Shown: positions 12,878 through 22,180 of the stretch, in pieces
How positions within the stretch are numbered: position 1 is the first letter of the stretch
Layout: each line of letters begins with the position of its first letter
Program-made: the position numbers and the translations under genes
IMG/VR virus record: IMGVR_UViG_3300013307_000026
Span: 1-43,520 of that record
DNA: 43,520 nt
DNA from: a virus
Reading direction: 5' to 3' (one strand)
The notes under the pieces: model-generated
The model's input: only the letters and a program-made list of their open reading frames with translations
Told to the model about the DNA's origin: nothing
Database searches by the model: none

Positions 12878-14954
12878 CGTGCTCGTCCTCCTCGAGGCTG
12901 CGGGTCGGCTGCAGGTCCGGGGACAGACTGGCGCCGGCCCGGTACGGGTCGTCCGTCGCCAGTATGCCGAGGTTGATGTCGGACGCCGAGATGGTCCCGT
13001 CGTCGTCGGGGTCAGCCTCCCAGACCTGGCCGCCGGTCAAGGTGATGGTGACCTTCTCGCCCTCCTCGTCGTAGATCACCTTCAGGTTGGTCAGCGACGT
13101 GTCTGCCCGTGCGCCCCGGCATGTGGCTGTGGTCTGCACCGGCACGGTCGTGCCCGCCACCAGTTCCTCGATGGTGACCGGGGCTGTCGCCGCCAGCGGT
13201 GAGTCCTGCGGGACGTCGACCAGCAGCGGCGCCGGGTAGGCCTTCTTTGCCTTCGCCAGCGCCTCCTTCTCCATCGCCTCACGGTTCTGGGACTGGGTGT
13301 CCTCGAGCGTCTCGATGATCCCGTAGTAGGCCGGTTCGAGGGCACTGCCGTAGGGATCCATCCGGTCCCGGTATTCAGCGGCGTCGGTCGGCTGCGGATA
13401 CGACCCGCCAAAGTCGTTGGCCCACATGTGCCGTGACCGGGACGAGTTGACCGCACCGTCCCAGGTGAAGGTGTGGTCGGCAGTGTCGGTCGTGCTGCCG
13501 TCGAACCAGGCTTCCTTGCGGCCACGGAAGAACGCGAACTTGTCGAACTGGAAACCGAGCGCGGCCGAGTCCCACTTGATCTTGGTGTCCCGGTAGACCT
13601 CGGCGTACGCGATCTTCGTGCCCTTCGGTACCGTGCCCTGCACGAACAGCAGACTGGTCGTGTTCGCCTTCAAGGTGATCGGTGGGCCCTCCTCGAACGA
13701 GCGGTCATCCTCCTCATCGGTAGCGAAGTCGCCCTTGAACCGGATCCCCAACCTGGCCTTCGTCGACCCGATCGGGCGGACGTACAAGATCGCCGAGATC
13801 AACTCGCCCTCGCTGACCGAGATCCGCTGGCCGCCCATGTCCATCACGATCTCGGTCTGGGTGTAGTCCGACAGCGCCGCGTTGTACTGCGAGGAGGCCT
13901 TGCTGGCGACCTTCCGCTCCGCCTCCCAGTTCTTCAGGTCGTTCTCGTAGGCGTCCTTCGCCTCGTGGTACTTGTCCTTGCGGGCGTCCCAGGTGGCGGC
14001 GGAGTCGGAGCCTTTCTTACCCAGGTGCGGGGCCTTCGGCCGGGCCCGCATCTTGCCAGGCTTCTGCGGGGGGTGGGCCATCACCTGCCCGGCGAACTTC
14101 CCGGCGCCCCAGGTGGCCGACACCCGGGTCAGGTCGAAGCCGGAGATGACGTTCGGCGCGTCCTTGCTGATCACCTGCTTGCCGGTGTACCCGGCGGTGT
14201 TGATCTCCAGGCTCGGGTTGGTCGAATAGTTGATCACGGTCGGCTCGAGCACCACCTGCTTGCGGTTGGCGGCGCCGAACGTGTCGTTGCCTGCCACCAC
14301 CACCCGGGTCGCCAGCGACACCCCGTCCTCGATCACCGTCACATCGGCCTGCAGATCCTGCGCCGAGCGGAGCAGCGGCGTCTGCCCGATCTGTTTCGAA
14401 CTCGGCCACAAGATGATCCGCCGGCCCAGCGCGGTGAACGCCAGCCCCGCATCGACCATGTCCTGCAAGGCGTCGAAGTAGTAGTTCTCACCCCGGTTCC
14501 AGGCGCAGGTGAAGACGTCGCTGCTGCGGCGGGTCGATGAGGTCACGAAGTGCTGGATGTTCGCGTCGTCGTAGGTCAGGGCGGCGGAGACCAGCGCGGC
14601 CGCCTCGTCCACCACGTTGCCGGTGTGGAACCGGCCACGGTTGACTCGTCGGGCCAGATAGAACAGCACATCCTTGGCGTTCACGGTGACCGTGGTCGGG
14701 GTGTACTCGACCCGGGTGATCGGCCCCTCCCAGACCCGCAGGTCGTCGCGATACAGCACCAGTTCGTGATGCATCGAACGGATGTCGCCGAGGAAGTCGC
14801 AGCCACACTTCTCCACCGAGACGGTGACGAGCGCGGAGGAGATGTCGTTCTTCGCCCGCTCCCACCGGCCCTCGATGACGCCGTCGAACTTGCCGAGCCG
14901 GAACCGCCCACCCCTGGTGTAGAGGTAGGCGGTCAGGTCTCCGCAGCCAAGCAC
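12870..14954 (-). CDS. Tail hub / minor tail protein (694 aa)
   Basis: The GTG at 14954 lies 1 nt after the preceding stop. The N-terminal 240 residues (KFDGVIEGRWERAKNDISSALVTV ... LVLYRDDLRVWEGPITRVEYTP) match the tail-hub or Tal-like proteins of siphoviruses. At about residue 243 a carbohydrate-binding-type domain begins (NYSTNPSLEINTAGY). It is interrupted by a Lys/Glu-rich coil (residues about 295-365), then resumes (RISVSEGELISAILYVRPIG). The C-terminus is mixed and acidic. It probably forms the baseplate hub and contacts the cell wall. The position after the distal tail protein fits. Confidence 0.8.
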   Translation of the reverse strand: MLGCGDLTAYLYTRGGRFRLGKFDGVIEGRWERAKNDISSALVTVSVEKCGCDFLGDIRSMHHELVLYRDDLRVWEGPITRVEYTPTTVTVNAKDVLFYLARRVNRGRFHTGNVVDEAAALVSAALTYDDANIQHFVTSSTRRSSDVFTCAWNRGENYYFDALQDMVDAGLAFTALGRRIILWPSSKQIGQTPLLRSAQDLQADVTVIEDGVSLATRVVVAGNDTFGAANRKQVVLEPTVINYSTNPSLEINTAGYTGKQVISKDAPNVISGFDLTRVSATWGAGKFAGQVMAHPPQKPGKMRARPKAPHLGKKGSDSAATWDARKDKYHEAKDAYENDLKNWEAERKVASKASSQYNAALSDYTQTEIVMDMGGQRISVSEGELISAILYVRPIGSTKARLGIRFKGDFATDEEDDRSFEEGPPITLKANTTSLLFVQGTVPKGTKIAYAEVYRDTKIKWDSAALGFQFDKFAFFRGRKEAWFDGSTTDTADHTFTWDGAVNSSRSRHMWANDFGGSYPQPTDAAEYRDRMDPYGSALEPAYYGIIETLEDTQSQNREAMEKEALAKAKKAYPAPLLVDVPQDSPLAATAPVTIEELVAGTTVPVQTTATCRGARADTSLTNLKVIYDEEGEKVTITLTGGQVWEADPDDDGTISASDINLGILATDDPYRAGASLSPDLQPTRSLEEDEHGV

Positions 14955-14955
14955 C

Positions 14956-17900
14956 TCAGCCCGTCGCTGTCCGCATCGAGACGTCCACCCACAGTTCGCC
15001 GTCGCTGTCCGGCGGGTCCGGCGGGTTCTCCGGGATGCCGATGTCGGGGAAGCGCGGGTTGTCGACGACCACCAGGTAGCCCATGTTGCAGAGCAGGGCC
15101 GGGAAGTCGAACGGCCCCCCGTTCGGGCCGCGCACCGAGGCGGCGGTGCTGATGTCCTGGTTCGCCCCGGCCACCCGGGTGGTGACCTGGCGGGTCACCC
15201 CGTTGATCGTCATCACCGCGTTCTTGGGCAGGTAGGTGACGGTGAACTCCTCGCAGTAGTCGCAGTTCTCGATCCCGACATAGCCGTCCCCGGTCGGGTC
15301 GGGGTAGATCCGGACCCGGATGCCACGCTTCACCTTGGCGTCGTTGGCGAGCACCACATTGAGAGTGCCCTCGTCGTTGCTGGGCGCGTAGGAGGCGGGC
15401 ACCGAGATGACGGTGCGGTCGTACCGCCCCGGTGCGACCAGGCAGGTCTCGGTGATCGACGGGACCGCCGGCGGGGTGATGTAGCCGGGGCAGCGGGGGT
15501 CGGAGAGTTGCGCCACGAAGGCATGGATCTGGCCGCTGCCCTTGTCGGCACAGGCGGTCTCGGACGCCCGCACCTCGCCGTAGTTGCCGGACGCGACACC
15601 GGTGGCCAGGAACCCCACCTTCTGGCCGACGGTGCTCGGCTGCCCGTCAGCGGTCCAGACCCGCTTCGCCAGGACTTTCTCTGGACCGTAGACGAAGGGG
15701 TTGCCGACAAACATGGTCCACTCGACCTTGAGCGCGTACTCCCCGCAGTTGAAGACGATCTTCTCCACCACCGTCGGGCCGGAGGTGGTGGTCACGTCCA
15801 GGTAGGAGCGCATCAGGTTCTCCGCGCACTCCTCCGGTGTCGTGTAGCGGGTATGCCGGATGCTCGGCTGGACGATGAACGGTGCGGCACCGGGCGCGGT
15901 GTCGACCAGCAGCACCGGGATCCAGTCACCCCACGCCAGGTCGGCCACGACCCGCACCGGATCCAGACCGTGCACGGTGACCGGTGTCCCGTACCAGACG
16001 AAGCCGCCGGTCTCGGCGCTCTTCGCGGCCGGCACCAGCCGCACCTCACCGGACACGGTTGACACGTTCCAGAGGAACGTCGACTCCTCGGCGCACTCCT
16101 GCACCGGGGCGTCCAGTTCCGGCTGGGAACCGATCGGGGTGAGGGTCGAGGTGGACAGTCCCGGCTGGCCGGTCCAGTCGTACCGGACCAGGCTCGAGTC
16201 GCGGGTGTCGCCGTCGAAGAAGCCACGCCCGGCCGCCTTGAGCCCGATGTACATGGCGGCCGCGTCGACATAGACCCCGGTCCCGGCCGCCGGTCCACCG
16301 CCACCGTCGGCGTCGGGTCGGACCACGGTCGTCACGACCTTGACCGTCATCGTGGCCGACAACTGTTCGGAGGTCGAGGCGTTCGCCGCGCCCGTCCAGC
16401 GGTAGGAGTAGGGCGCTGCAGTCGGCGTCGTGCCGTCGAAGTAGGTCGGGTCGGTCGAGGTCGACAGTTTCGCCCGGTCGTACCAGACCTTCTCGCCCAG
16501 TGTTGCCGTGCCAGCAGTCAGGTCGACGATGACCCGCAGCCGAGCGCTGTTCATCCCGACAGGGACGGTCCCGGTGACGGCGATCCGGTTCACCGCACCC
16601 GCGACGGTGGAGTCGACCAGTGTCAGCGTCGGCCCGCTCGAGGTGGTCACCCCGTCGAAGTATTGGATGAAGGCACGCACGCGCCGACCGGCGAGTTCAG
16701 TCTTCACATCGACCGAGAAGGTAATGCTCGACCCGGCGACAGCGGGGGCATAGGCCGGGGTGGTAGCCGAGAGGGCAAGTGCGCTGACGGTTGCGTCGAG
16801 CGTGCTGGCGCGGACCGTTAGCGCCGACCGGGTGCCGCTGATCGGGGCAGCCGTGTCGAGGGTGACCGGATAGGCGGTGCCGCTGACCGCGTTCCAGCCG
16901 GTCAGTGCACCGCCCTCCAAGGCCGGGTTTGTCGCAAGGTTCGTCGCAACCGCTACCGGGGTGATCGCTGGGGCGTTCGTGGAGACCCGGCTGTTGCTGT
17001 AAGACCCGGCCCGGATCTCCACCAGCGTGCCGTTCACCGAGGCAGCCACGGCGCCGGCAGCATTCAAGAACTGCAGCGTGGTCTGCACCCCGATATTGGC
17101 GTCCCGTGCCCCGATCGTGGCCACCCAGTCGACGACCTGACCGGCCGTCACCGGGAAAGTCTGGGTCGGGCCGAACGTCAGGTTCTGTCCCGGACCGGGC
17201 ACCTTCAACCCCGACCCGTCCAGGGCAACCGACGAACCGTTGACCACGACCGGCCCAGCGGTGACCGCCTCGACGGTTGGGTTGGCTGCCGTGCCTATGC
17301 CGGACGCCGACAGGGTGACCTTGGTGCCGTCGACCACAGCGCTCGCGGCCACCGCCTCCGTCAGTGTGGCACCGGCCGTGACCAGCCCGGACCAGAAGCC
17401 GACCCGCGAACCCCACTTGTCGTCGACCCTGAGCAGTGAGCCCTGCGCCACCTGCCAGCCGGAGGCGTCCACCTCGAACGACGGATTGGTGACCAGGTTC
17501 GTGACCACCCCGACCGGCAGTTCGACCGGGGTGAAGCGGCCGCCGTCGGTCGGCGGGTTGAAGATGATCGCCTCCCACAGCCCGGAGACGGTGCGCCAGC
17601 CCGGGTCGGTGGTCTCGACATCCTCGACGACGTACTCGCCCTCCACAGGCGTCTCGTCCAGGCTGCCGGGGCAGCAGATGAACATGCACGCCTCGTCGCC
17701 GGAGCAGGCGCCAGCCGCTCCCTGCAGACGGGGCCCCGAGCAGGACGTGCCGCCGAGCACCGTGCTCAGCCAGGACAGTCCCGACTCGACCGAGCACCCG
17801 GTCTTGCCGACCAGCAACGCGGTGACGGCGATCGTCCGCCCGGCGTAGCGGACCCGGGACGCGACCCCGCCGTCGGTCGACAGTTCGGTCGTGGCCACGG

Positions 17901-18171
17901 TGCGGGTGCTGCCGGAGGCACCGGTAATTTCGAGCGGGATGATCCCGGCGAAGTCCCACGAGTCCGGGTTGCCGGTCTCCACCCAAGGCGCATCGTCCAG
18001 CATCGGACTCGCATACGGGGCGTCGTCGCCCAGCATCTCCGGCAGCAGGTCACAGTCTTCACAGACCTCGATCTGGGCCCCGCTCGGTGCGTAGCCGGCG
18101 GCGACGTACGCCTTGGTGCGGGCGACGTTGATGACCTCGTCGCCCGCAAAAGAGAGGTACCCCTCGAACAT
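14956..18171 (-). CDS. Distal tail protein with inserted carbohydrate-binding domains (1071 aa)
   Basis: The ATG at 18171 is 4 nt after the tape-measure stop. Residues 1-220 and about 690-1071 look like the two halves of an actinophage minor tail (Dit-like) protein: GRTIAVTALLVGKTG and PVTVHGLDPVRVVADLAWGD. Between them lie at least two jelly-roll carbohydrate-binding segments, starting NLVTNPSFEVDASGW (about 225) and NLATNPALEGGALTGW (about 411). A short YFDGTTPTAAPYSYRWTG segment (about 585) follows. Cys pairs are frequent (CEDCD, CPGS, CDYCEE). It probably forms the tail-tip ring and holds cell-wall-binding modules. An alternative is a Tal-type fibre. The size is at the upper end for the family because of the insertions. 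Confidence 0.8.
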   Translation of the reverse strand: MFEGYLSFAGDEVINVARTKAYVAAGYAPSGAQIEVCEDCDLLPEMLGDDAPYASPMLDDAPWVETGNPDSWDFAGIIPLEITGASGSTRTVATTELSTDGGVASRVRYAGRTIAVTALLVGKTGCSVESGLSWLSTVLGGTSCSGPRLQGAAGACSGDEACMFICCPGSLDETPVEGEYVVEDVETTDPGWRTVSGLWEAIIFNPPTDGGRFTPVELPVGVVTNLVTNPSFEVDASGWQVAQGSLLRVDDKWGSRVGFWSGLVTAGATLTEAVAASAVVDGTKVTLSASGIGTAANPTVEAVTAGPVVVNGSSVALDGSGLKVPGPGQNLTFGPTQTFPVTAGQVVDWVATIGARDANIGVQTTLQFLNAAGAVAASVNGTLVEIRAGSYSNSRVSTNAPAITPVAVATNLATNPALEGGALTGWNAVSGTAYPVTLDTAAPISGTRSALTVRASTLDATVSALALSATTPAYAPAVAGSSITFSVDVKTELAGRRVRAFIQYFDGVTTSSGPTLTLVDSTVAGAVNRIAVTGTVPVGMNSARLRVIVDLTAGTATLGEKVWYDRAKLSTSTDPTYFDGTTPTAAPYSYRWTGAANASTSEQLSATMTVKVVTTVVRPDADGGGGPAAGTGVYVDAAAMYIGLKAAGRGFFDGDTRDSSLVRYDWTGQPGLSTSTLTPIGSQPELDAPVQECAEESTFLWNVSTVSGEVRLVPAAKSAETGGFVWYGTPVTVHGLDPVRVVADLAWGDWIPVLLVDTAPGAAPFIVQPSIRHTRYTTPEECAENLMRSYLDVTTTSGPTVVEKIVFNCGEYALKVEWTMFVGNPFVYGPEKVLAKRVWTADGQPSTVGQKVGFLATGVASGNYGEVRASETACADKGSGQIHAFVAQLSDPRCPGYITPPAVPSITETCLVAPGRYDRTVISVPASYAPSNDEGTLNVVLANDAKVKRGIRVRIYPDPTGDGYVGIENCDYCEEFTVTYLPKNAVMTINGVTRQVTTRVAGANQDISTAASVRGPNGGPFDFPALLCNMGYLVVVDNPRFPDIGIPENPPDPPDSDGELWVDVSMRTATG

Positions 18172-18175
18172 CTGC

Positions 18176-21100
18176 TCACACCGTCCTTACCAGGGCCAGC
18201 CGGTTGGCCACGGCCATCGCCGCCGCCTCCGGATCACCGGTCGGCAGCATGATGTTCTGCACCACCTCCGGTCCACCACCCATCCCTCGACTGACGGCGA
18301 CCGCCTGCAACAGGCGGGCCACTGCCGGGTCCAGGGTCTGGCTGGGGCGCAGCGGGACTACAGCCTCCGGGCCAGCCTCACCAATGATCCGGCGCTCCGG
18401 ACCATTGGTGATGTGGATGCCGGCCGCCGTCTTCTTGTCCGGGGTGAAGCCGCCCAGCGGCTGGGCCACCACGCCCTTCGCTGCCACCTTGTCGTAGACC
18501 ACCCTCACGTGCACCACCGGCGACGGCAGGGCCGGGAACGCGGGCAGCGGGGCATACCCGGTCCCGACAGTGACCTTCGGATGAGGCAGGGCCGGGAATC
18601 TCGGCAGCGGGTTGTATCCGGTGGCGATGTTCACCTTCGGCCTGGGCAGGGTGGGGAACGGTGGCAGGTTGCCGTAGCCGACCGGAACCGTGACCTTGCC
18701 CGCCATCCCGACCAGCGTGCCGTTGAGCCCGATGAAACCCGTCGTGTTCGGCACCACCTGCACGGTGATCGGCGGCAGGTTCGGCGACGTCCCACCGCCG
18801 GACAGACCGCGAATGAGTTTGTTCTTCAGACCTTCGATCCCACTGTCGGTCACAGTCGGTTCGAACTCGATCACCGGCGGTGTCTGGGTCGGGTGCGACC
18901 AGGGTGGCTCTCCGTCCGGCGCGGTCGCCCACACCCAGCCGATCTCCACCGGCGCCCCCTGGTTGGGGTTGGACCAGGGCGGTTGACCAGGGGCTGCCGT
19001 CTTCCACTTCCAAGGGATCTCCGGCTCCGCCCCGGTGTTGGGGGGCAACTGGCTCGGAGACGACCAGGGTGGCTGGTTCGGGTCGGGGTTCGTCTTCCAC
19101 GTCCACGGCACATCGGCCACAGGCTTGGTCGGCACCAGGCCCGGCTGGGACCAGGGCGGCCCACCCATCGGGTTGTGCTCCCACTCCCACGGCACATTCG
19201 GTGGGGCGTTCTCGGCGCCGGTGAAGCCAGGCTGCGACCAGGGCGGCTGGCCGGCGGGCGCGTCGTTCCACTCCCAGTCGATGCTCGGCGTGGCCCCGTT
19301 GTTCGGCGGCAGTTGGTCCGGGTGCGACCAGGGACCACCGACGTCGCCGGTCGGCAGGGTCTTCCAGTTCCAGTCGACGAGCACTGGACCGGTCGGGTTG
19401 AGGTTGTTCTGGTTCGGGTCCGACCACGGCGGGGCACCGGTCGGCGACTGAGCCCAGGTCCAGTCGATGTTCGGGGCGTTCGGCACGCCCTGGTTCGGGT
19501 TCGACCAGGGCGGCGTGCCTTCGGCTTGCTGGGCGTACTGCCAGTCGACTTCGGCAATACCGCCCACGTTGGTCTGACGGCCTGGCTGGCTGCCCCACGG
19601 CGGCGGCTTCGACGGGTCGGTGGCGTAGGACCAGTTGATCGGCGGGACACCGGTTGTCGTGCCGCCGGCCTGGCCTTGGGTCTGCGCCCATGGCCGGGTC
19701 AGGTTCGACGGGTTCGGCTCGAAGTCCCACGGGACGGTGACCTGCTGCTCGCCCAACAACAACGACGGCAGCACCCCATGCTTCGGCGGGACAAAGTCGA
19801 CCGGCACGTCGACCGGCGGGATCGGCTCTTCCCGGAACCAGGCTGCGATCACCTGCGCAGCCGAGCCCTGCGGTGCGAAGGCGCCGACCAGACCCTTGCC
19901 CTGGGCTCCGAGCGAGTCGGCCAACTGCTTCCCGAGGTTCTGGACGGAATCCAGCAGGGCGCTGCCCTTGAGGTTGATGTCGGACAGGGTGTTGATCGCC
20001 CCGGCGACATCGAGCACGGCCGACTTGAGACTGTCGAAGTCCGCCTTCGACTGGGCGATGAAGTCCTTGATCGCGCCGGCGTTGGCCGGGTCGCGGAGCG
20101 CCTTCGCCCACCGCTCGATCTGGCCCTGCAAGTCACCCAGGATGTCGGGCCGGTTCTTCCCGGCACCGGTCCAGTTGGCGAAGAACGCCGAGATCAGGCC
20201 GCCGCTGCTGCCCAGCAAGGCACGGATCTTGCCGATGTTGACCCGGGCGGCGATGAAGAAGTCCTCGAGCGGGGACCGGCCACCCTTACCGGGGGTGGTG
20301 ATCTCGGTCGTCCAGTCCTGGAACCCCTGGGTCAGTTTGACCAGGGCGCCGCCGAGCCCCTCGGCGTTCTTCTTGCCGCCGGTGAACAGGTTCAACAGCC
20401 CGCCAGCGGTGTTGCCGGCGGCCTTGCTCAGATCCTCCAGCACCACCTTCGACTGGGAGAAGATCGAGTTGAGGGCAGCGATGCCCTTGGCTGAGCGGGC
20501 CCACTGCAGGAACGAGATGGCGGTGTCGTTGACGACATCGGCGATCCCACCCAGCCCCTTCGCCAGCACCGGCAGCACCTGGGTGGCGGTCTTGCGCAAC
20601 TCGTCGCCCAGGCCTTCGAACAGGTGCTGCTGGACGGTGCGGGTGAACTCCTTCCACGGGCCCTGGAGCCTGACCGATGCCTTGACGAAGTCGCGGGCCG
20701 ACACCGCCAGCCCGCTGAGTGCCCTGTCCTGGGCCTGGATGGCCCGGGTAATCGCCAACTGCTGAGCCTTGGTCTTCTTGCCCTCGACGGCCTGCAGTTT
20801 CTGGACCTTGGCCACCGCCTTGAAGGCGTTGCCGAGCCCCTGGACGCCGACCGCGACGGCAGCCACCCCGGTGCCGATCGCCACCAGCCCGCTGCCCGCG
20901 AACCCGGCTATGCCGAGCGCAGCCGAACCGAGGTCGACCGCCAGCCCGGCGACAGCGACCCCCAGCGCCTCGACATAGGGCAGCGCCTGGACGACGGCCG
21001 CAACGAGCAGGCCCACCTTGGCGGTGAGGAACTTCAGCACCACACCGGTCGCGCCGAACTTGGAGTTGGTGATCCGCAGACCGTCGGTGGCGCCAGAGGA

Positions 21101-21523
21101 GATGCCCTTGGCCACGTTCTGCCCGGCGATGGTGGCCGAGTTCCGCAGCGTGGCCGGGTTGAGCCTCACCGGGATGTTGATCGCGTTGCTCTGGATCCGC
21201 TGACGCAGTGCCGCGATCTTGGCCGAGACACCCGCCGTGTCGACGTCGGCGTCGAACGAGATCTTGCCGCCGGCGGTGCGGAGCGCCCGGGCCTCCGCCT
21301 TCACCTTCCTCGAGTCCAGCGTGCCGGTGAACTCGATCTTGGCGGCGCGGCTGGCTGCTGCCGCTGCGGCCTTGACCTTCTCGGTCAGGCCCTTCTTGTC
21401 GAGATCGATCTTGAGGGTGATCTTGGCGCCGGCGGCCGCCCGGTCGGCGATCTCCCGGATCTCCCGGAACAGGCCTGAGCCGTCGGCATGGACCTCGATC
21501 CACGCATCACCAACCTGGGGCAT
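18176..21523 (-). CDS. Tape measure protein (1115 aa)
   Basis: The start (MPQVGDAWIEVHADGSG) follows GGGAGGGGGTGAG. Residues 1-160 are helical and charged, 165-235 hydrophobic (VGLLVAAVVQALPYVEALGV), 240-580 mostly helical. Residues about 595-886 hold ten Trp-rich units (W.W, G.PPWS.P.Q), 950-1007 three LP.FP.LP.P.V units, and the end carries the conserved IIGEAGPEAVVPLRP. The last motif, the size and the position after the tail assembly chaperone identify a tape measure, which sets tail length and guides DNA entry. At about 0.15 nm per residue the tail would be near 165 nm. The Trp repeat is not something I know from other tape measures. Confidence 0.92.
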   Translation of the reverse strand: MPQVGDAWIEVHADGSGLFREIREIADRAAAGAKITLKIDLDKKGLTEKVKAAAAAASRAAKIEFTGTLDSRKVKAEARALRTAGGKISFDADVDTAGVSAKIAALRQRIQSNAINIPVRLNPATLRNSATIAGQNVAKGISSGATDGLRITNSKFGATGVVLKFLTAKVGLLVAAVVQALPYVEALGVAVAGLAVDLGSAALGIAGFAGSGLVAIGTGVAAVAVGVQGLGNAFKAVAKVQKLQAVEGKKTKAQQLAITRAIQAQDRALSGLAVSARDFVKASVRLQGPWKEFTRTVQQHLFEGLGDELRKTATQVLPVLAKGLGGIADVVNDTAISFLQWARSAKGIAALNSIFSQSKVVLEDLSKAAGNTAGGLLNLFTGGKKNAEGLGGALVKLTQGFQDWTTEITTPGKGGRSPLEDFFIAARVNIGKIRALLGSSGGLISAFFANWTGAGKNRPDILGDLQGQIERWAKALRDPANAGAIKDFIAQSKADFDSLKSAVLDVAGAINTLSDINLKGSALLDSVQNLGKQLADSLGAQGKGLVGAFAPQGSAAQVIAAWFREEPIPPVDVPVDFVPPKHGVLPSLLLGEQQVTVPWDFEPNPSNLTRPWAQTQGQAGGTTTGVPPINWSYATDPSKPPPWGSQPGRQTNVGGIAEVDWQYAQQAEGTPPWSNPNQGVPNAPNIDWTWAQSPTGAPPWSDPNQNNLNPTGPVLVDWNWKTLPTGDVGGPWSHPDQLPPNNGATPSIDWEWNDAPAGQPPWSQPGFTGAENAPPNVPWEWEHNPMGGPPWSQPGLVPTKPVADVPWTWKTNPDPNQPPWSSPSQLPPNTGAEPEIPWKWKTAAPGQPPWSNPNQGAPVEIGWVWATAPDGEPPWSHPTQTPPVIEFEPTVTDSGIEGLKNKLIRGLSGGGTSPNLPPITVQVVPNTTGFIGLNGTLVGMAGKVTVPVGYGNLPPFPTLPRPKVNIATGYNPLPRFPALPHPKVTVGTGYAPLPAFPALPSPVVHVRVVYDKVAAKGVVAQPLGGFTPDKKTAAGIHITNGPERRIIGEAGPEAVVPLRPSQTLDPAVARLLQAVAVSRGMGGGPEVVQNIMLPTGDPEAAAMAVANRLALVRTV
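18505..18672 (-). repeat. Three LP.FP.LP.P repeats inside the tape measure
   Basis: On the - strand the protein reads LPPFPTLPRPKV, LPRFPALPHPKV and LPAFPALPSPVV, separated by IATGYNP and VGTGYAP linkers, in units of about 20 residues. They lie between the Trp repeats and the conserved C-terminus. They look like a regular extended or PPII-type structure. Confidence 0.75.
18866..19741 (-). repeat. Ten Trp/Pro-rich repeats inside the tape measure
   Basis: Ten tandem units of 25-33 residues follow the pattern (V/I)xWxW, about 5-8 residues, (G)xPPWSxPxQ, and a Pro/Asn spacer. Examples are IDWTWAQSPTGAPPWSDPNQ and IPWKWKTAAPGQPPWSNPNQ. The units differ at the DNA level, so this is not recent slippage; it is maintained at the protein level. 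Confidence 0.9.
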
Positions 21524-21526
21524 GGC

Positions 21527-22140
21527 TCACCCCCTCCCGGTCTTCTGCGCAACCTGCTGATGGGTGGCGAAGAACGCGCCGAACGACGCGGCCTCGGCCG
21601 GGTCGGGTGCCCGTCGCACCTCGGGTGTCGTTGCTGCCGGCTGGGCGGGTGGCCGGTTCCAGCGCTGCTTCACTGCCTCGAACTTCGTGGGCTCCATCCG
21701 CTGGGCGGCCCAGACCTCGAAGGCGTTCAGGAAGCGGTCGACACCGAGTTGTCTGGCGTCAACTCCTTGGAGGGTGAGAGTGCCGTCGAACGCGACCCAG
21801 TTCGCCTTCGCGGTTGCGGCGGCGGCGAGGGCCGCCCAGTAGGGCGGTTCGTGAACTCCTCGATCACCCAGTTCAAGATGGGCACCACGTTGTCCACGTC
21901 GAAGTCGTCGTCCGGGTCGTCGAGCCGGGCCTGGATGTGATCCCTGGACTCCGGCAGCAGAGCCTCGTCCATGAAGCGGAGCGTGCCCTTGATGGCGTCG
22001 ACCCCGTCCATCTCCATGGTGTCGGTCAGGCCGATGAACGAGACCGACTTCGGTTTGCGGGCGAACAGTCGGATGCCGTCGAGGTGGAACTCGACAGTCT
22101 CCAGCCGATCGGTGCTCGGTTCGGTGGTGAACTCCTGCAT
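21527..22140 (-). CDS. Tail assembly chaperone, long -1 frameshift product (about 204 aa)
   Basis: The first 100 codons are shared with the short form. Around 21841-21846 the reading frame probably shifts by -1, so that NRP in frame 0 is followed by YWAALAAAA and the frame continues to the stop at 21527. The downstream part (NWVAFDGTLTLQGVDARQL, RFLNAFEVWAAQRMEPTKF, RWNRPPAQP) has strongly biased G/C third positions and resembles the second half of actinophage chaperones, whereas the frame-0 continuation is low-complexity Pro/Arg/Ser. Position directly before the tape measure is the family rule. A 6-bp hairpin (CCGCCC-TACT-GGGCGG on the - strand) spans the site. No canonical heptamer is seen; slippage of C-CCT is the best candidate. 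Confidence 0.65.
21727..22140 (-). CDS. Tail assembly chaperone, short product (137 aa)
   Basis: The ATG at 22140 follows GAGGAGGAAC. Residues 1-97 (VEFHLDGIRLFARKPKSVSF, MDEALLPESRDHIQARLDDP, VVPILNWVIEEFTNRPTG) have the compact alpha/beta pattern of lambda gpG-type chaperones, with the usual EEFT.RPTGRP just before the shift. The last 37 residues are disordered. In siphoviruses the short form is made in excess and binds the tape measure during tail assembly. The 49-nt gap upstream (22141-22189) holds one of the four GCTAGC elements. Confidence 0.8.
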   Translation of the reverse strand: MQEFTTEPSTDRLETVEFHLDGIRLFARKPKSVSFIGLTDTMEMDGVDAIKGTLRFMDEALLPESRDHIQARLDDPDDDFDVDNVVPILNWVIEEFTNRPTGRPSPPPQPRRRTGSRSTALSPSKELTPDNSVSTAS

Positions 22141-22180
22141 GTTCCTCCTCGGGGGCCCCGTGGAGCGTAACGCTGTCTGC

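Noticed and set aside
18113-20494. A 793-codon open frame on the + strand
   Set aside because: It lies opposite the tape measure gene; it is Arg/Gly/Pro-rich and low in complexity, as expected for an antisense frame in high-G+C DNA, and has no homology-like motif.
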